Part shown: positions 33,809 to 42,137 of the stretch, in pieces
How positions within the stretch are numbered: the stretch's first letter is position 1
Layout of the letters: each line of letters begins with the position of its first letter
Assembly: GCA_024404505.1 (NCBI GenBank)
Contig: JAKSPU010000004.1
Coordinates: forward strand, 1-59,206
From: Clostridia bacterium
Lineage (GTDB): Bacteria; Bacillota; Clostridia; Oscillospirales; CAG-272
DNA: 59,206 nt
Direction of reading: 5' to 3'
Notes under the pieces: model-generated
What the model saw: the letters and a program-made list of their open reading frames with translations, nothing else
Told to the model about the DNA's origin: nothing
Database searches by the model: none
Program-made: the position numbers and the translations under genes

Positions 33809-34543
33809 ATGAACGCAAAGGAACTGTATTACAATGAGATCGAGCGTCTGATCGGCGCCGTCCGTATGACGCAGGATGAAAACATCGAACAGGCCGCCGT
33901 GCTGTGCGCGGACGCGCTCTGCGCGGACGGCTTCCTGTTCACCTTCGGCACCGGCCACTCTCATATGCTGGCCGAGGAGATCTTCTACCGCGCCGGGGGA
34001 CTTGCCCGCGTGTGTCCGATCCTTGAGGACGCGCTGATGCTGCATAAGGCTGCCGCGCGGTCAAGTCAGCTGGAGCGCGCACCGGGACTCGCCGGGCTTC
34101 TGCTGGACGATATCGACGCGGTGAAGTACGGCGGTGTGATGTTCATCTTTTCCAATTCCGGCTGCAACACGGTCGCCGTCGATATGGCCGAAGAGGCATG
34201 TGCCCGCGGGCTGAAGACGATCTGCATCACAAGTCTTACCCACTCCGCCGCCATGACCTCCCGCCATCCGGGCGGGAAGAAGCTCTGCGACGTGTGCGAC
34301 GTCGTCATCGATAACGGCGGCTGCCTCGGTGACGCCGCGGTCGATGCCGGCGGCATCCGCACCGGCGCTACCTCGACCGTCATCGGTGCGATGATCATGG
34401 AGGCCATAGTCGCCCGCACGGTCCAGCTCTGCCGGGAGCGCGGCGTCACACCGGAGGTCTTCGGCTCCGCCAACGTGCAGGGCGGAGACGACGTCAACGC
34501 CGCCTATATCGCCAAATACAAGCCGCTCGTCAAATCTCTTTGA
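33809..34543 (+). CDS. SIS-domain sugar phosphate isomerase-like protein (UPF0309 type)
   Basis: This is a 244-residue SIS-fold protein. FTFGTGHSHMLAEEIFYRAG in the first strand-helix matches the UPF0309 pattern, and VMFIFSNSGCNTVAVDMAEE and TICITSLTHS are the usual SIS phosphosugar-binding strands. SIS proteins act as isomerases, deaminases, etherases (MurQ) or sensors of phosphosugars. Next to a NAG-type kinase it may convert the phosphorylated amino sugar. Ribosome binding site AGAGGAA. Spacing to neighbours is 15 and 28 bases, so it is cotranscribed. The exact reaction is unknown. Confidence 0.85.
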   Translation: MNAKELYYNEIERLIGAVRMTQDENIEQAAVLCADALCADGFLFTFGTGHSHMLAEEIFYRAGGLARVCPILEDALMLHKAAARSSQLERAPGLAGLLLDDIDAVKYGGVMFIFSNSGCNTVAVDMAEEACARGLKTICITSLTHSAAMTSRHPGGKKLCDVCDVVIDNGGCLGDAAVDAGGIRTGATSTVIGAMIMEAIVARTVQLCRERGVTPEVFGSANVQGGDDVNAAYIAKYKPLVKSL

Positions 34544-34571
34544 AAAGATACGGAAAGGAAGGTACATTCTC

Positions 34572-35765
34572 ATGCTTGCTGCTTTCGGAGGAACACCCGT
34601 CCGCACGTCCCCCTTCCCCGGCTGGGTGCGCGTCACGGACAACGACCGTCAGAATCTGATCCGAACCGTCCGCTCGGGCGAATGGACGGAGGGCGCGCAG
34701 AGGCGCGCGTTTGAGACCCGCTTTGCCGCCGGTTGCGGCGCGAAGCATTGCTTCGCCGTCGCCAACGGCACCGTCTCGCTGGAGCTGATCCTGCGGGCGA
34801 TGGGCATCGGGTACGGTGACGAGGTCATCCTGCCGCCGTGGACGTTCATCGCGACCTTCTCGTCCATCGTCTTTACGGGCGCTACGCCCGTGTTCGCGGA
34901 CATCGACGCCGACACCTACTGCCTGTCCGCCGCCGATACCGAGCGTAAGATCACATCGCGCACCAAAGCCATCGTCGCCGTTGCCGTCGCGGGACGTCCC
35001 GTCGACTTTGACGCGCTGGAAGCGCTGGCGAAAAGACACGGGATCAAGCTGATCGTTGATGCGGCACAGGCGGTCGGCGCCTCGTGGAGAGGAAAGCGCA
35101 TCTGCACGTATGGGGATGCCGCGTCCGTCTCCTGCCAGAACACCAAGAACCTTACCTGCGGCGAGGGCGGCATCATCACGACGAACGACGACGCGCTGGC
35201 GGAGCGGCTGTCCGCCCTGCTGGGCCGTACCGGGCAGACGTCCTTTGCCTCGGTCGCGCAGGATCATAATCTGAGCGAGTTCCAATCCGCGCTGCTCAAC
35301 TCCCAATACGAAAAGCTGTACGGTGAGATCGACACGCGTGCGGACAACGCCGCTTACCTCTGCGGACGGCTGCACGGTCTTGATTTCGTCGCGCCGACCG
35401 CTTACGACGAGCGCGTCACCCGGCACGCCTACCATCTGTTCATTCTCCGCTTCAATTCCGCCGTGCTGGCGGAGAGAGGCATTAACCGGGATCAGTTCCT
35501 TGCCGCCGTTTCTGCCGAGGGCATCCCGCTCGGAGCGGGATACGCGCCCCTGTACGCCTTCCCGTGCGTCAGCTCCGACTATACGAGGCGTATCATCGGC
35601 ACGACGGTGGATACGTCTCCGCTGCCCAACACAGAGGCAGCCGCTTACACCGAGGGCTCGTGGATGTATCAATCCGTGCTTCTCGGCACGCACCGCGACA
35701 TGGACGATATCGCCGACGCGCTGATCAAGGTATGGGCGCACGCGGACGACGTCCGCAGGCTGTAA
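34572..35765 (+). CDS. DegT/DnrJ/EryC1-type PLP-dependent sugar aminotransferase
   Basis: The 397-residue product is a fold-type I PLP enzyme of the DegT family: VANGTVSLELILRAMGIG, EVILPPWTFIATFSSIVF, VDAAQAVGASW (Asp163 contacts the PLP nitrogen) and NTKNLTCGEGG (Lys192 forms the Schiff base). These enzymes transaminate keto-sugars, usually as nucleotide sugars. In this cassette, next to a kinase and a SIS protein and under an AraC regulator, it could instead deaminate or form a free or phosphorylated amino sugar. No nucleotidyltransferase is nearby. Ribosome binding site GGAAGG. Confidence 0.9.
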   Translation: MLAAFGGTPVRTSPFPGWVRVTDNDRQNLIRTVRSGEWTEGAQRRAFETRFAAGCGAKHCFAVANGTVSLELILRAMGIGYGDEVILPPWTFIATFSSIVFTGATPVFADIDADTYCLSAADTERKITSRTKAIVAVAVAGRPVDFDALEALAKRHGIKLIVDAAQAVGASWRGKRICTYGDAASVSCQNTKNLTCGEGGIITTNDDALAERLSALLGRTGQTSFASVAQDHNLSEFQSALLNSQYEKLYGEIDTRADNAAYLCGRLHGLDFVAPTAYDERVTRHAYHLFILRFNSAVLAERGINRDQFLAAVSAEGIPLGAGYAPLYAFPCVSSDYTRRIIGTTVDTSPLPNTEAAAYTEGSWMYQSVLLGTHRDMDDIADALIKVWAHADDVRRL

Positions 35766-35780
35766 AAGGAGGGGAAAGCC

Positions 35781-36614
35781 ATGAAACAGTACAGTAATCC
35801 CGCGCTGGAAGCGCTTGAACTCGACATTCTGGACAGCGGCGTGTGGGGTACCATCGGCCCCCGTTCCGTATCCGCCGCAGCCGCTCTCGCCTCTTTCGCC
35901 GGAGCGTCCCGCGGTCTTCTCTGCCACAGCGCGGACGCCGCATACGAATCGCTGCTTCGTGCGTTCGGCTGCGCGCACGGGGATAAGATCGTGACCACCG
36001 ACCTCTGCAGCCCCTCCCACGTGCTTGTCGCCGTCTGCACGGGAACGGCCCCCCTGTTCTGCCCTGCGGACGAGGAGATTCCCTGCCTGCCCGACCCGGA
36101 TGCACTTGACGTGCTTCTCACAGACGGCGTTCGTGCCGTCGTCGCGGACTTTGCGTCCGAACAGGCAGATACCGACCGGTATCCGCTGGATAAGCTTGCA
36201 GACGTCTGCCGCACCCACCGCGTCCCGCTGATCCTCGACGTGGGCGGCTGTCTGAAGGCCAAGTGGCGCGGACAGCCCCTGACCGCATATTGCGATGCCG
36301 CTGTCTTTAATCTCGGCAAGGGCAGCGAGCTGTATGCCGGCATGGGCGGACTTGTCGCAACGGATTCGGAAGAAATCGCTGCCGGCGCGTTCGCGTACCA
36401 CAACTGCGGCCGCGGCCCCGGCGACGGCTGCTCGCTGAATTTTGACGAGATCGTGGGCGGTGATTTCCGCGTCACCGAATGGACTGCGGGAGCCGCCAAG
36501 CTGTTGCTTTCTCAGGAAGCATTTGCGGAGGCAGCGCCCAGGCTTCTGTGCCGTATGAAGGAACAGCCGCTGTACGACACGGACTATTTCCGGAAAATGA
36601 CGGGATGCCGATAA
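35781..36614 (+). CDS. Short DegT-like PLP protein (277 aa)
   Basis: The protein aligns with DegT-type enzymes but is about 120 residues shorter than the gene before it. The core PLP contacts remain: LILDVGGC (Asp153) and FNLGKGSELYAGMGG (Lys180). The C-terminal domain is missing after about residue 240. It may be a small partner subunit of the full-length enzyme, a diverged aminotransferase, or a truncated one. The reading frame is intact with no frameshift. The ribosome binding site AGGAGGGG sits 15 bases after the previous stop. Repeat B follows 22 bases after its stop, so truncation by the repeat is possible. Confidence 0.75.
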   Translation: MKQYSNPALEALELDILDSGVWGTIGPRSVSAAAALASFAGASRGLLCHSADAAYESLLRAFGCAHGDKIVTTDLCSPSHVLVAVCTGTAPLFCPADEEIPCLPDPDALDVLLTDGVRAVVADFASEQADTDRYPLDKLADVCRTHRVPLILDVGGCLKAKWRGQPLTAYCDAAVFNLGKGSELYAGMGGLVATDSEEIAAGAFAYHNCGRGPGDGCSLNFDEIVGGDFRVTEWTAGAAKLLLSQEAFAEAAPRLLCRMKEQPLYDTDYFRKMTGCR

Positions 36615-36635
36615 AGGATTCCATAATCCCGGGCG

Positions 36636-36836
36636 TTTCCGCATCGCCCTAAGTTCTGCTAAACTTTTTCCCCCCTGTCCCCCCGCCCCACGGGCGGGGG
36701 GACACATATATTTTGTTACGCAGGGAGAAGGGAGCGGCTGCGCCGCTCCCTTCTCCCTGCACCCTCATCCTGCGAGACGCGGGGAAGCGATGAAACCAAA
36801 ATGGCGGGCGCCCATGACAGCACCCACCCATCTCAT
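36636..36836 (+). repeat. Dispersed repeat B, copy 3
   Basis: The copy begins CGTTTCCGCATCGCC, shared with the copy at 58978. CCCCCCGCCC/GGGCGGGGGG (36679-36701) forms hairpin 1. A 41-base hairpin with 19-base arms (36720-36760) forms hairpin 2. Then come CACCCTCATCCTGCGAGACGC and GCGGGCGCCCATGACAGC before CACCCACC. It lies in the 337-base gap between convergent genes. Confidence 0.85.
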
Positions 36837-36871
36837 TCGGCGTAAATCGAGCCTCATTGAGTATTCTTTTT

Positions 36872-36943
36872 GAAAGTTCTTGAGATTCTCAAGGACTTCT
36901 TTCAAGAAGTCCTTGAGCGGGGTCCGGGGCAGAGCCCCGCGCG
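36872..36943 (+). repeat. Dispersed repeat A, copy 2
   Basis: GAAAGTTCTTGAGATT, the 14-base arm CTCAAGGACTTCTT with its complement, then GCGGGGTCCGGGGCAGAGCCCC. It sits directly before the stop codon side of the convergent AraC gene and may end its transcript. Confidence 0.85.
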
Positions 36944-36951
36944 TTCCCCTC

Positions 36952-37683
36952 TTACTTCCACTCCGACGGAGCCATGCCCGTTTCACGGCGGAAGATGCGG
37001 GAAAAATAGAGGGAGTCGCGGAAGCCGGACATCCACGCGATCTCCTGAATGGAAAGGCCGGAACGGGGACGGAGGTGGAGCAGGCGCTTCGCGTGCTCGA
37101 TGCGCACCCACGTCAGGTGCCGGAGCGGGGTGTGACCGGTCTCACTCTCGAACAAGCGGCGGAAATAATCCTCGTTCATCGGTATGAGCGCCTGCGTTTC
37201 GGCGAAGGTGTAGGAAGGATTGGAGAAATTGGCGATGATGGAGTCGATGGCAAAAGCGACGTACGTGTTGACGGGCTTTTCCTTCATGAACGACGTCATA
37301 TAGCATAGCAGCACCGCGTGCAGATTGTCCACGATCTCCTTGTAATTGTCCCTTTTCAGAAGGTACTCGCGGTACAGTACCTCCATGACGTTGAGAAAGT
37401 CGTTGTTCTCGCTGTCGCGGAAGGTGATCCAATGCCGCATCGGGAACGCGCTGTCCTCAAATTCATAGTGGTAATTCTGAAATCCTGCCTCCGCGGAGTC
37501 GGAATGCTCCACACCGGGCGGTATGACGAATACGTCTCCCTCCCGGAACGGAACGGTCTCGCCGCCTATCTCCACGACCCCGCTGCCCTTCGTGTAGCGA
37601 ACGACCTCCCAGAATTCGTGGCTGTGTATCTTGTATAGCTTGATCGGCTCGTGCAGCCTGCCCGCGTATTTGACCTTCGACAT
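36952..37683 (-). CDS. AraC-family regulator of the L-xylulose operon
   Basis: The 243-residue product has a short cupin-like sensor (about 1-90; HSHEFWEVVRYTKGSGVVEI, VIPPGVEHSD) and a C-terminal AraC DNA-binding domain (about 140-243) with NEDYFRRLFESETGHTPLRH and IQEIAWMSGFRDSLYFSRIF. It is divergent from the lyxK operon and should activate it in response to the sugar. The start was set at 37683, where GGAGGA precedes an ATG at 9 bases; the longer in-frame extension has no such site. Repeat A and B copies lie just after its stop. Confidence 0.92.
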   Translation of the reverse strand: MSKVKYAGRLHEPIKLYKIHSHEFWEVVRYTKGSGVVEIGGETVPFREGDVFVIPPGVEHSDSAEAGFQNYHYEFEDSAFPMRHWITFRDSENNDFLNVMEVLYREYLLKRDNYKEIVDNLHAVLLCYMTSFMKEKPVNTYVAFAIDSIIANFSNPSYTFAETQALIPMNEDYFRRLFESETGHTPLRHLTWVRIEHAKRLLHLRPRSGLSIQEIAWMSGFRDSLYFSRIFRRETGMAPSEWK

Positions 37684-37720
37684 GAGAAAATTCCTCCAGC
37701 ACGTCTTTTCTGATGCGTCA

Positions 37721-37749
37721 AGTATACCATAAAAGCTGCAGGACGTCAA
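37721..37749 (-). promoter_or_regulatory. Promoter of the AraC regulator gene (36952-37683)
   Basis: On the minus strand TTGACG (37749-37744), 17 bases ending TGG, TATACT (37726-37721). Confidence 0.7.
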
Positions 37750-37803
37750 TAGAAGTGCGTTAAGAAAAGTCGGTTTTGTCCATAAGAAAGTCACTTTTAT
37801 GTA

Positions 37804-37832
37804 TTTTCATGCTTTGAGCATATTGCTATAAT
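37804..37832 (+). promoter_or_regulatory. Extended -10 promoter of the L-xylulose operon
   Basis: TTGCTATAAT (TATAAT at 37827-37832) with a weak -35 TTTTCA (37804-37809) at 17 bases. The weak -35 fits a promoter needing an AraC activator bound in the 54 bases upstream. Confidence 0.6.
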
Positions 37833-37887
37833 TAATACAACGGCATCATTATCTAATGGATTATTTGCACGAAAGGCAAGGGATACC

Positions 37888-38703
37888 ATGGACCACAAAG
37901 TACGACTCGGGCTGTACGAAAAAGCGATGCCCGGGGATATATCCATCCGCGACAAGCTGCTGCTCACCCGCCGCTGCGGCTTCGACTGGATGGAGATCAG
38001 CATCGACGAAACGCCGGAAAAGATGGGACGCGTGTTCGCCCCCGCAACGGCAGCAGCCATTGCCCGCGACGTGCGGGAAACGGGAGTGCCGATCGACACG
38101 ATGTGCCTCTCCGGCCACCGTAGATTCCCGCTCGGCGAGGAGGATCCCATGAATCTGGAGCTTATGTACCGTGCCGTCGATTTCGCCCGCACGGTCGGCA
38201 TCCGAATCATCCAGCTGGCGGGATACGATACCTATTACCATCCCTCCACGGAGGAAACAGCGTCCCGCTTCGGCGAAAACCTCCGGCGCGCGGTCGCATA
38301 CGCCGCCGCGAAAGGCGTCTGCCTCGGCTTTGAGACCATGGAAACGCCGTTTATGAACACCACGGAAAAGGCGATGCGGTACGTCACGGCGGTCGACTCC
38401 CCTTGGCTCGGCGTGTACCCGGACATCGGCAACGTCACGAACGCCGTCCCGGATGCCTGCGCCGACCTCGAAACGGGACGCGGTCACATCTTCGCCGCAC
38501 ATCTCAAGGAAACGAAGCCCGGCATCTTCCGTGACCTTGAATTCGGTCAGGGGCGCGTGGACTTCGACGCCTGCATCCGCACGCTGCTGTCCATTGGCGT
38601 CACGATGTTCAACTGCGAATTCTGGTACGACGGACACACCGATCCCGAAACATACATAAGGAGGAACGCAGACTATGTCAAAGCGGTATTTGCTCGGACT
38701 TGA
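37888..38703 (+). CDS. ulaE: L-ribulose-5-phosphate / L-xylulose-5-phosphate 3-epimerase
   Basis: This 271-residue protein matches UlaE/SgbU closely: LGLYEKAMPG, GFDWMEISIDET, TMCLSGHRRFPLG, IQLAGYDTYYH and LGVYPDIGNVTNA, ending with HLKETKPGIF and GQGRVDF. It is a xylose-isomerase-type TIM barrel that changes L-xylulose-5-P into L-ribulose-5-P in the cytoplasm. It is the first gene of the operon, and its 3' end overlaps lyxK by 29 bases. The next enzymes (LyxK and AraD) supply and use its substrates, giving a complete route to D-xylulose-5-P. Confidence 0.92.
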   Translation: MDHKVRLGLYEKAMPGDISIRDKLLLTRRCGFDWMEISIDETPEKMGRVFAPATAAAIARDVRETGVPIDTMCLSGHRRFPLGEEDPMNLELMYRAVDFARTVGIRIIQLAGYDTYYHPSTEETASRFGENLRRAVAYAAAKGVCLGFETMETPFMNTTEKAMRYVTAVDSPWLGVYPDIGNVTNAVPDACADLETGRGHIFAAHLKETKPGIFRDLEFGQGRVDFDACIRTLLSIGVTMFNCEFWYDGHTDPETYIRRNADYVKAVFART

Positions 38704-40147
38704 TAACGGCGGCTCTCTCATCAAAGCCGCGCTCTTCGACAGGGACGGTCGTCAGATCGCCTGCGAGAGCATCCCCACCCCGCAGGATTGCCCGCGTCCG
38801 GGCTTCTGCGAACGCACGCCGGAGGTGATCCGGGAGGCCAACTTCACGCTGATCCGCCGGATGACGGACAAGTACGGCGCCGATATCGCCGGAGTCGGCA
38901 TCTGCGGTCACGGCAAGGGCTTGTACCTTCTGGACAAGTCCGGCACGCCGATGGCACCCGGCATCGCGTCCACGGACAACAGGGCTCTTTCGGTCGTCGA
39001 GGGTTGGGAAGCCGACGGTACGACCTCACGCGCCTATGAGCTGACCGTGCAGAAGGTCATGGCCTGCCAGCCGGTCAGCCTGCTCCGATGGATGAAGAAG
39101 AACGACCGCACGACCTACGACCGTATCGGTACGATCCTGTCCGTCAAGGACCTCGTGCGTTTCTTCCTGACGGGGGAGGCGTTTGCCGAATACACAGACG
39201 TGTCCGGCACCAATCTCGTCAACCTGTGGACAGGTGCCTACGACGACCGCCTGACCGACCTTTTCGGGATACCGGAAATGTCCGGATGCCTGCCGCCGAT
39301 CCGCTCCTCGGACGAGGTCTGCGGATACGTGACAGAGGAGGCAGCGGCCGCGACCGGTCTGCCCGCCGGAACGCCCGTGGCGGGCGGTATGTTCGACATC
39401 GATGCTTGCGCGCTTTCGCTCGGCTGCACCAAGGCCGGCGATATGTGCGTGATCGCCGGTACGTGGTCTATCAACGAAATGATCACGGACGCGCCGGTCT
39501 CGGACGGCTCGGTCGCCATGAATTCCATTTTCTGCGATCCCGCGTTCCGGCTCGCGGAGGAATCCAGCGCCACGTCCGCCGGCAATCTGGAATGGTTCCG
39601 CGCACAGTGGAACGTGCGTGATTACGGTGAGTTGGAAAAGCTCGTATCGTCCGTGCCGACAGAAAAATGCAACGCATACTGGTTCCCGTTCCTGTACGCC
39701 TCCAATCTGAATCCGCGCGCTCGCGGCTCGATGGTCGGACTCTCCGGGGACATGACGCTCGCCCACACCGCGCGGGCCGTCTATGAGGGCGTCGTCTTCT
39801 CACACATGACGCACTGCGGGGCGATCTTCTCGTCGCTCGGACGTCCGGCGGAGATCCGACTCGCGGGCGGTGTGGTCCATTCGCCGACGTGGACGCAGAT
39901 GTTCGCCGACGCGCTCGGCACACCCGTCCGCGTCATGCCTGACACCGAGCTCGGCGCGAAGGGCGCGGCCATGGCCGCGGGCGTCGCGTGCGGCTGGTTT
40001 GCCGACTACAAGGAGGCCGTCACCTCCTGCGTGCCGGAGGGCAGCCTCCTGTTCCCGGATGACGCCATGACGAAGGTGTACGCGTCCAAATACGAAAAGT
40101 ACAAGAAGATCGCCGACGCGCTCGACAGCGTGTGGGCTGACGTATAA
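38675..40147 (+). CDS. lyxK: L-xylulose kinase (FGGY family)
   Basis: The 490-residue product is an FGGY kinase that reads closest to L-xylulokinase: [104 protein letters not shown] and the C-terminal [18 protein letters not shown]. It should phosphorylate L-xylulose (or a similar ketose) with ATP. Its start, with AAGGAGGA upstream, lies inside the end of ulaE, so translation is coupled. The family assignment is firm; the exact ketose is inferred from close resemblance and the flanking ulaE and araD. Confidence 0.9.
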   Translation: MSKRYLLGLDNGGSLIKAALFDRDGRQIACESIPTPQDCPRPGFCERTPEVIREANFTLIRRMTDKYGADIAGVGICGHGKGLYLLDKSGTPMAPGIASTDNRALSVVEGWEADGTTSRAYELTVQKVMACQPVSLLRWMKKNDRTTYDRIGTILSVKDLVRFFLTGEAFAEYTDVSGTNLVNLWTGAYDDRLTDLFGIPEMSGCLPPIRSSDEVCGYVTEEAAAATGLPAGTPVAGGMFDIDACALSLGCTKAGDMCVIAGTWSINEMITDAPVSDGSVAMNSIFCDPAFRLAEESSATSAGNLEWFRAQWNVRDYGELEKLVSSVPTEKCNAYWFPFLYASNLNPRARGSMVGLSGDMTLAHTARAVYEGVVFSHMTHCGAIFSSLGRPAEIRLAGGVVHSPTWTQMFADALGTPVRVMPDTELGAKGAAMAAGVACGWFADYKEAVTSCVPEGSLLFPDDAMTKVYASKYEKYKKIADALDSVWADV

Positions 40148-40161
40148 GGGAGGACTTATCC

Positions 40162-40857
40162 ATGCTTGAAGAACTGAAACGAAAGGTTTGCACCGCGAAT
40201 CTCGATCTTGTGAAGCACGGCGTCGTGCTGTTCACGTGGGGCAACGTCAGTGCGCGCGATCCGGAGACTGGACTTGTGGTCATCAAGCCGAGCGGCGTAG
40301 CGTACGAGGTCATGCAGCCGGACGATATGGTCGTCGTTGATATGGACGGCAATATCGTCGAAGGCCGTCTGCGCCCCTCGACCGACCTGCCGACCCATCT
40401 TGAGCTGTACAAGGCCGACGCCCGCATCGGCGGTGTCGTCCACACGCACTCGACCTACGCCTCGGCATGGGCGCAGGCAGGCCGTGCGATCCCGTTCTAC
40501 GGCACGACCCACGCCGACTACTTCCACGGGGAGATCCCCTGCACGCGCAGCCTGACCGCCGAAGAGGTAGCCGAAGCCTACGAAAAGAACACCGGAACGG
40601 TCATCCGCGAGACCTTCACGGAGGGCGGATACGATTGGATCGGCACGCCCGGCGTGCTGGTCCGCAATCACGGTGTGTTCTCGTGGGGAAAGGACGCCGC
40701 CGAGGCTGTCTACCACGCGGTCGTGATGGAGGCCGTCGCCAAGATGGCCGTCGAGACCGAACGCATCAATCCCGCGGTCACGCCCGCTCCCGACTACCTG
40801 CTGGAAAAGCATTATCAACGCAAGCACGGCAAGAACGCCTATTACGGGCAGAAATAA
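40162..40857 (+). CDS. araD: L-ribulose-5-phosphate 4-epimerase
   Basis: This 231-residue class II aldolase-fold protein is nearly collinear with Ara[11 protein letters not shown] and IKPSGVAY (phosphate contacts), [11 protein letters not shown] (Asp75), VVHTHSTYA (His94 and His96 bind zinc), [17 protein letters not shown] (Asp119), [11 protein letters not shown] and the C-terminal [15 protein letters not shown]. It converts L-ribulose-5-P to D-xylulose-5-P, which enters the pentose phosphate pathway. Spacing is 14 bases from lyxK and 28 to the next gene. Confidence 0.95.
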   Translation: MLEELKRKVCTANLDLVKHGVVLFTWGNVSARDPETGLVVIKPSGVAYEVMQPDDMVVVDMDGNIVEGRLRPSTDLPTHLELYKADARIGGVVHTHSTYASAWAQAGRAIPFYGTTHADYFHGEIPCTRSLTAEEVAEAYEKNTGTVIRETFTEGGYDWIGTPGVLVRNHGVFSWGKDAAEAVYHAVVMEAVAKMAVETERINPAVTPAPDYLLEKHYQRKHGKNAYYGQK

Positions 40858-40885
40858 AATAATAATTTGTAAAGGAGATATTACC

Positions 40886-42091
40886 ATGTCCGCCATGACA
40901 AAATCCGAAATGCTCGCCTTCCTCGATAAGAACGAGGGCCTTCTGAATCTGCAGCCCATCTTCATCCCGCGCCGCTTCTGCAAGCCCGGCTACCGTCTGC
41001 GTCTGCATCCCGACGACTACTACGCGTTCGGTATGGAGCGCGGCGCCATCAAGGAGAGATGGTTCTCCTCCGTCATCTGCGCAATGAACGGCGATAAGGC
41101 CAAGCCCGACGAGGGTCTGTCCTACGTCAACGTCGACGGTACCGAGGAGGGCCGCGTCTCCCTCAAGGACTTCGTCGACACGCTCGGCGCCGACCTCATC
41201 GGTCAGGAGCTGATGGACCGCTACGGCACGTGGCCGATGTACTCCAAGTTCTACGACTACTCCGATCCGCTGTTCCATCACCTGCATCTCGGCTTTGAGG
41301 ACGCTGCCCGCGTCGGCAAGCTGGGCAAGCCCGAGGCATACTACTACTCCCCCCAGATGAACAACTACGCCGGCAACTTCCCGCACACCTACTTCGGCTT
41401 CTCGCCCGACGTGACCAAGGAGGAGGTCCGTGAGCGCCTTCTGCACTTCACCGAATCCGATACCCGCATCACCGAGCTGTCCCGCGCCTACCGCATCCAG
41501 CTCGGCACCGGCTGGTACACCGCGCCCGGCGTCATCCACGCGCCCGGCTCCTACCTGACCTACGAGCCGCAGTGGAACAGTGACGTCAACAGCGTGTTCG
41601 AGAACGTCGTGAACGGCGAGATCTTCCCGCAGTCCTTCCTCGACGAGAACCTGCCCGAGAACGAGCAGGGCGACGTCGATAAGGTGATGAACCTGCTCGA
41701 CTGGGACAAGAACGTCGATCCCGACTACCGCGGCCACTACTTCCGCGCCCCCATCACCATCGAGGAGGATGAGAACCACATCCGCAAGCAGGTCGTGTAC
41801 GGCAACCCGTACATCGCCGCCCGTGAGCTGACCGTCCTGCCCGGCAAGACCGTGACCGTCACGGATGAGTCCGCCTACGGCTTCATCATCGTTCAGGGCT
41901 ACGGCAAAATCCAGAACCACAACGTGTCCACCGCGACCATGCTGCGCTTCGGTCAGTTCGCCGAGGACGAGTTCTTCGTGTCCGCCGACCGCGCCGCAAA
42001 GGGCGTGACCATTGTGAACCACAGCAGCTGCGAGCCGCTCGTGCTGCTCCAGCACTATCCGTCCCGCGAGGGGTATACGCCCGCACAGTGA
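40886..42091 (+). CDS. ManA-like cupin sugar isomerase (candidate L-lyxose/L-xylose isomerase)
   Basis: The 401-residue product aligns in order with type I mannose-6-phosphate isomerases: FHHLHLGFEDA (metal histidines, as QVHPDD in ManA), GKPEAYYYSP (metal Glu, as GKTE in ManA), HTYFGF with KEEVRERL, and GTGWYTAPGVIHAPGS then EPQWNSD (metal His, as PSGTIHA and ETQQNSD in ManA). The protein therefore looks like an active metal cupin isomerase. The operon has an L-xylulose kinase but no classical aldose isomerase (no araA, rhaA, fucI or xylA), so the best inference is that this enzyme makes the ketose from an aldose. True mannose-6-P isomerase remains possible. Ribosome binding site AAAGGAGATA. 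Confidence 0.78.
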   Translation: MSAMTKSEMLAFLDKNEGLLNLQPIFIPRRFCKPGYRLRLHPDDYYAFGMERGAIKERWFSSVICAMNGDKAKPDEGLSYVNVDGTEEGRVSLKDFVDTLGADLIGQELMDRYGTWPMYSKFYDYSDPLFHHLHLGFEDAARVGKLGKPEAYYYSPQMNNYAGNFPHTYFGFSPDVTKEEVRERLLHFTESDTRITELSRAYRIQLGTGWYTAPGVIHAPGSYLTYEPQWNSDVNSVFENVVNGEIFPQSFLDENLPENEQGDVDKVMNLLDWDKNVDPDYRGHYFRAPITIEEDENHIRKQVVYGNPYIAARELTVLPGKTVTVTDESAYGFIIVQGYGKIQNHNVSTATMLRFGQFAEDEFFVSADRAAKGVTIVNHSSCEPLVLLQHYPSREGYTPAQ

Positions 42092-42137
42092 GTTCCCTGC
42101 CCGCTTGAAATGATATTCTGAAAGGAGCCGTCTGACT

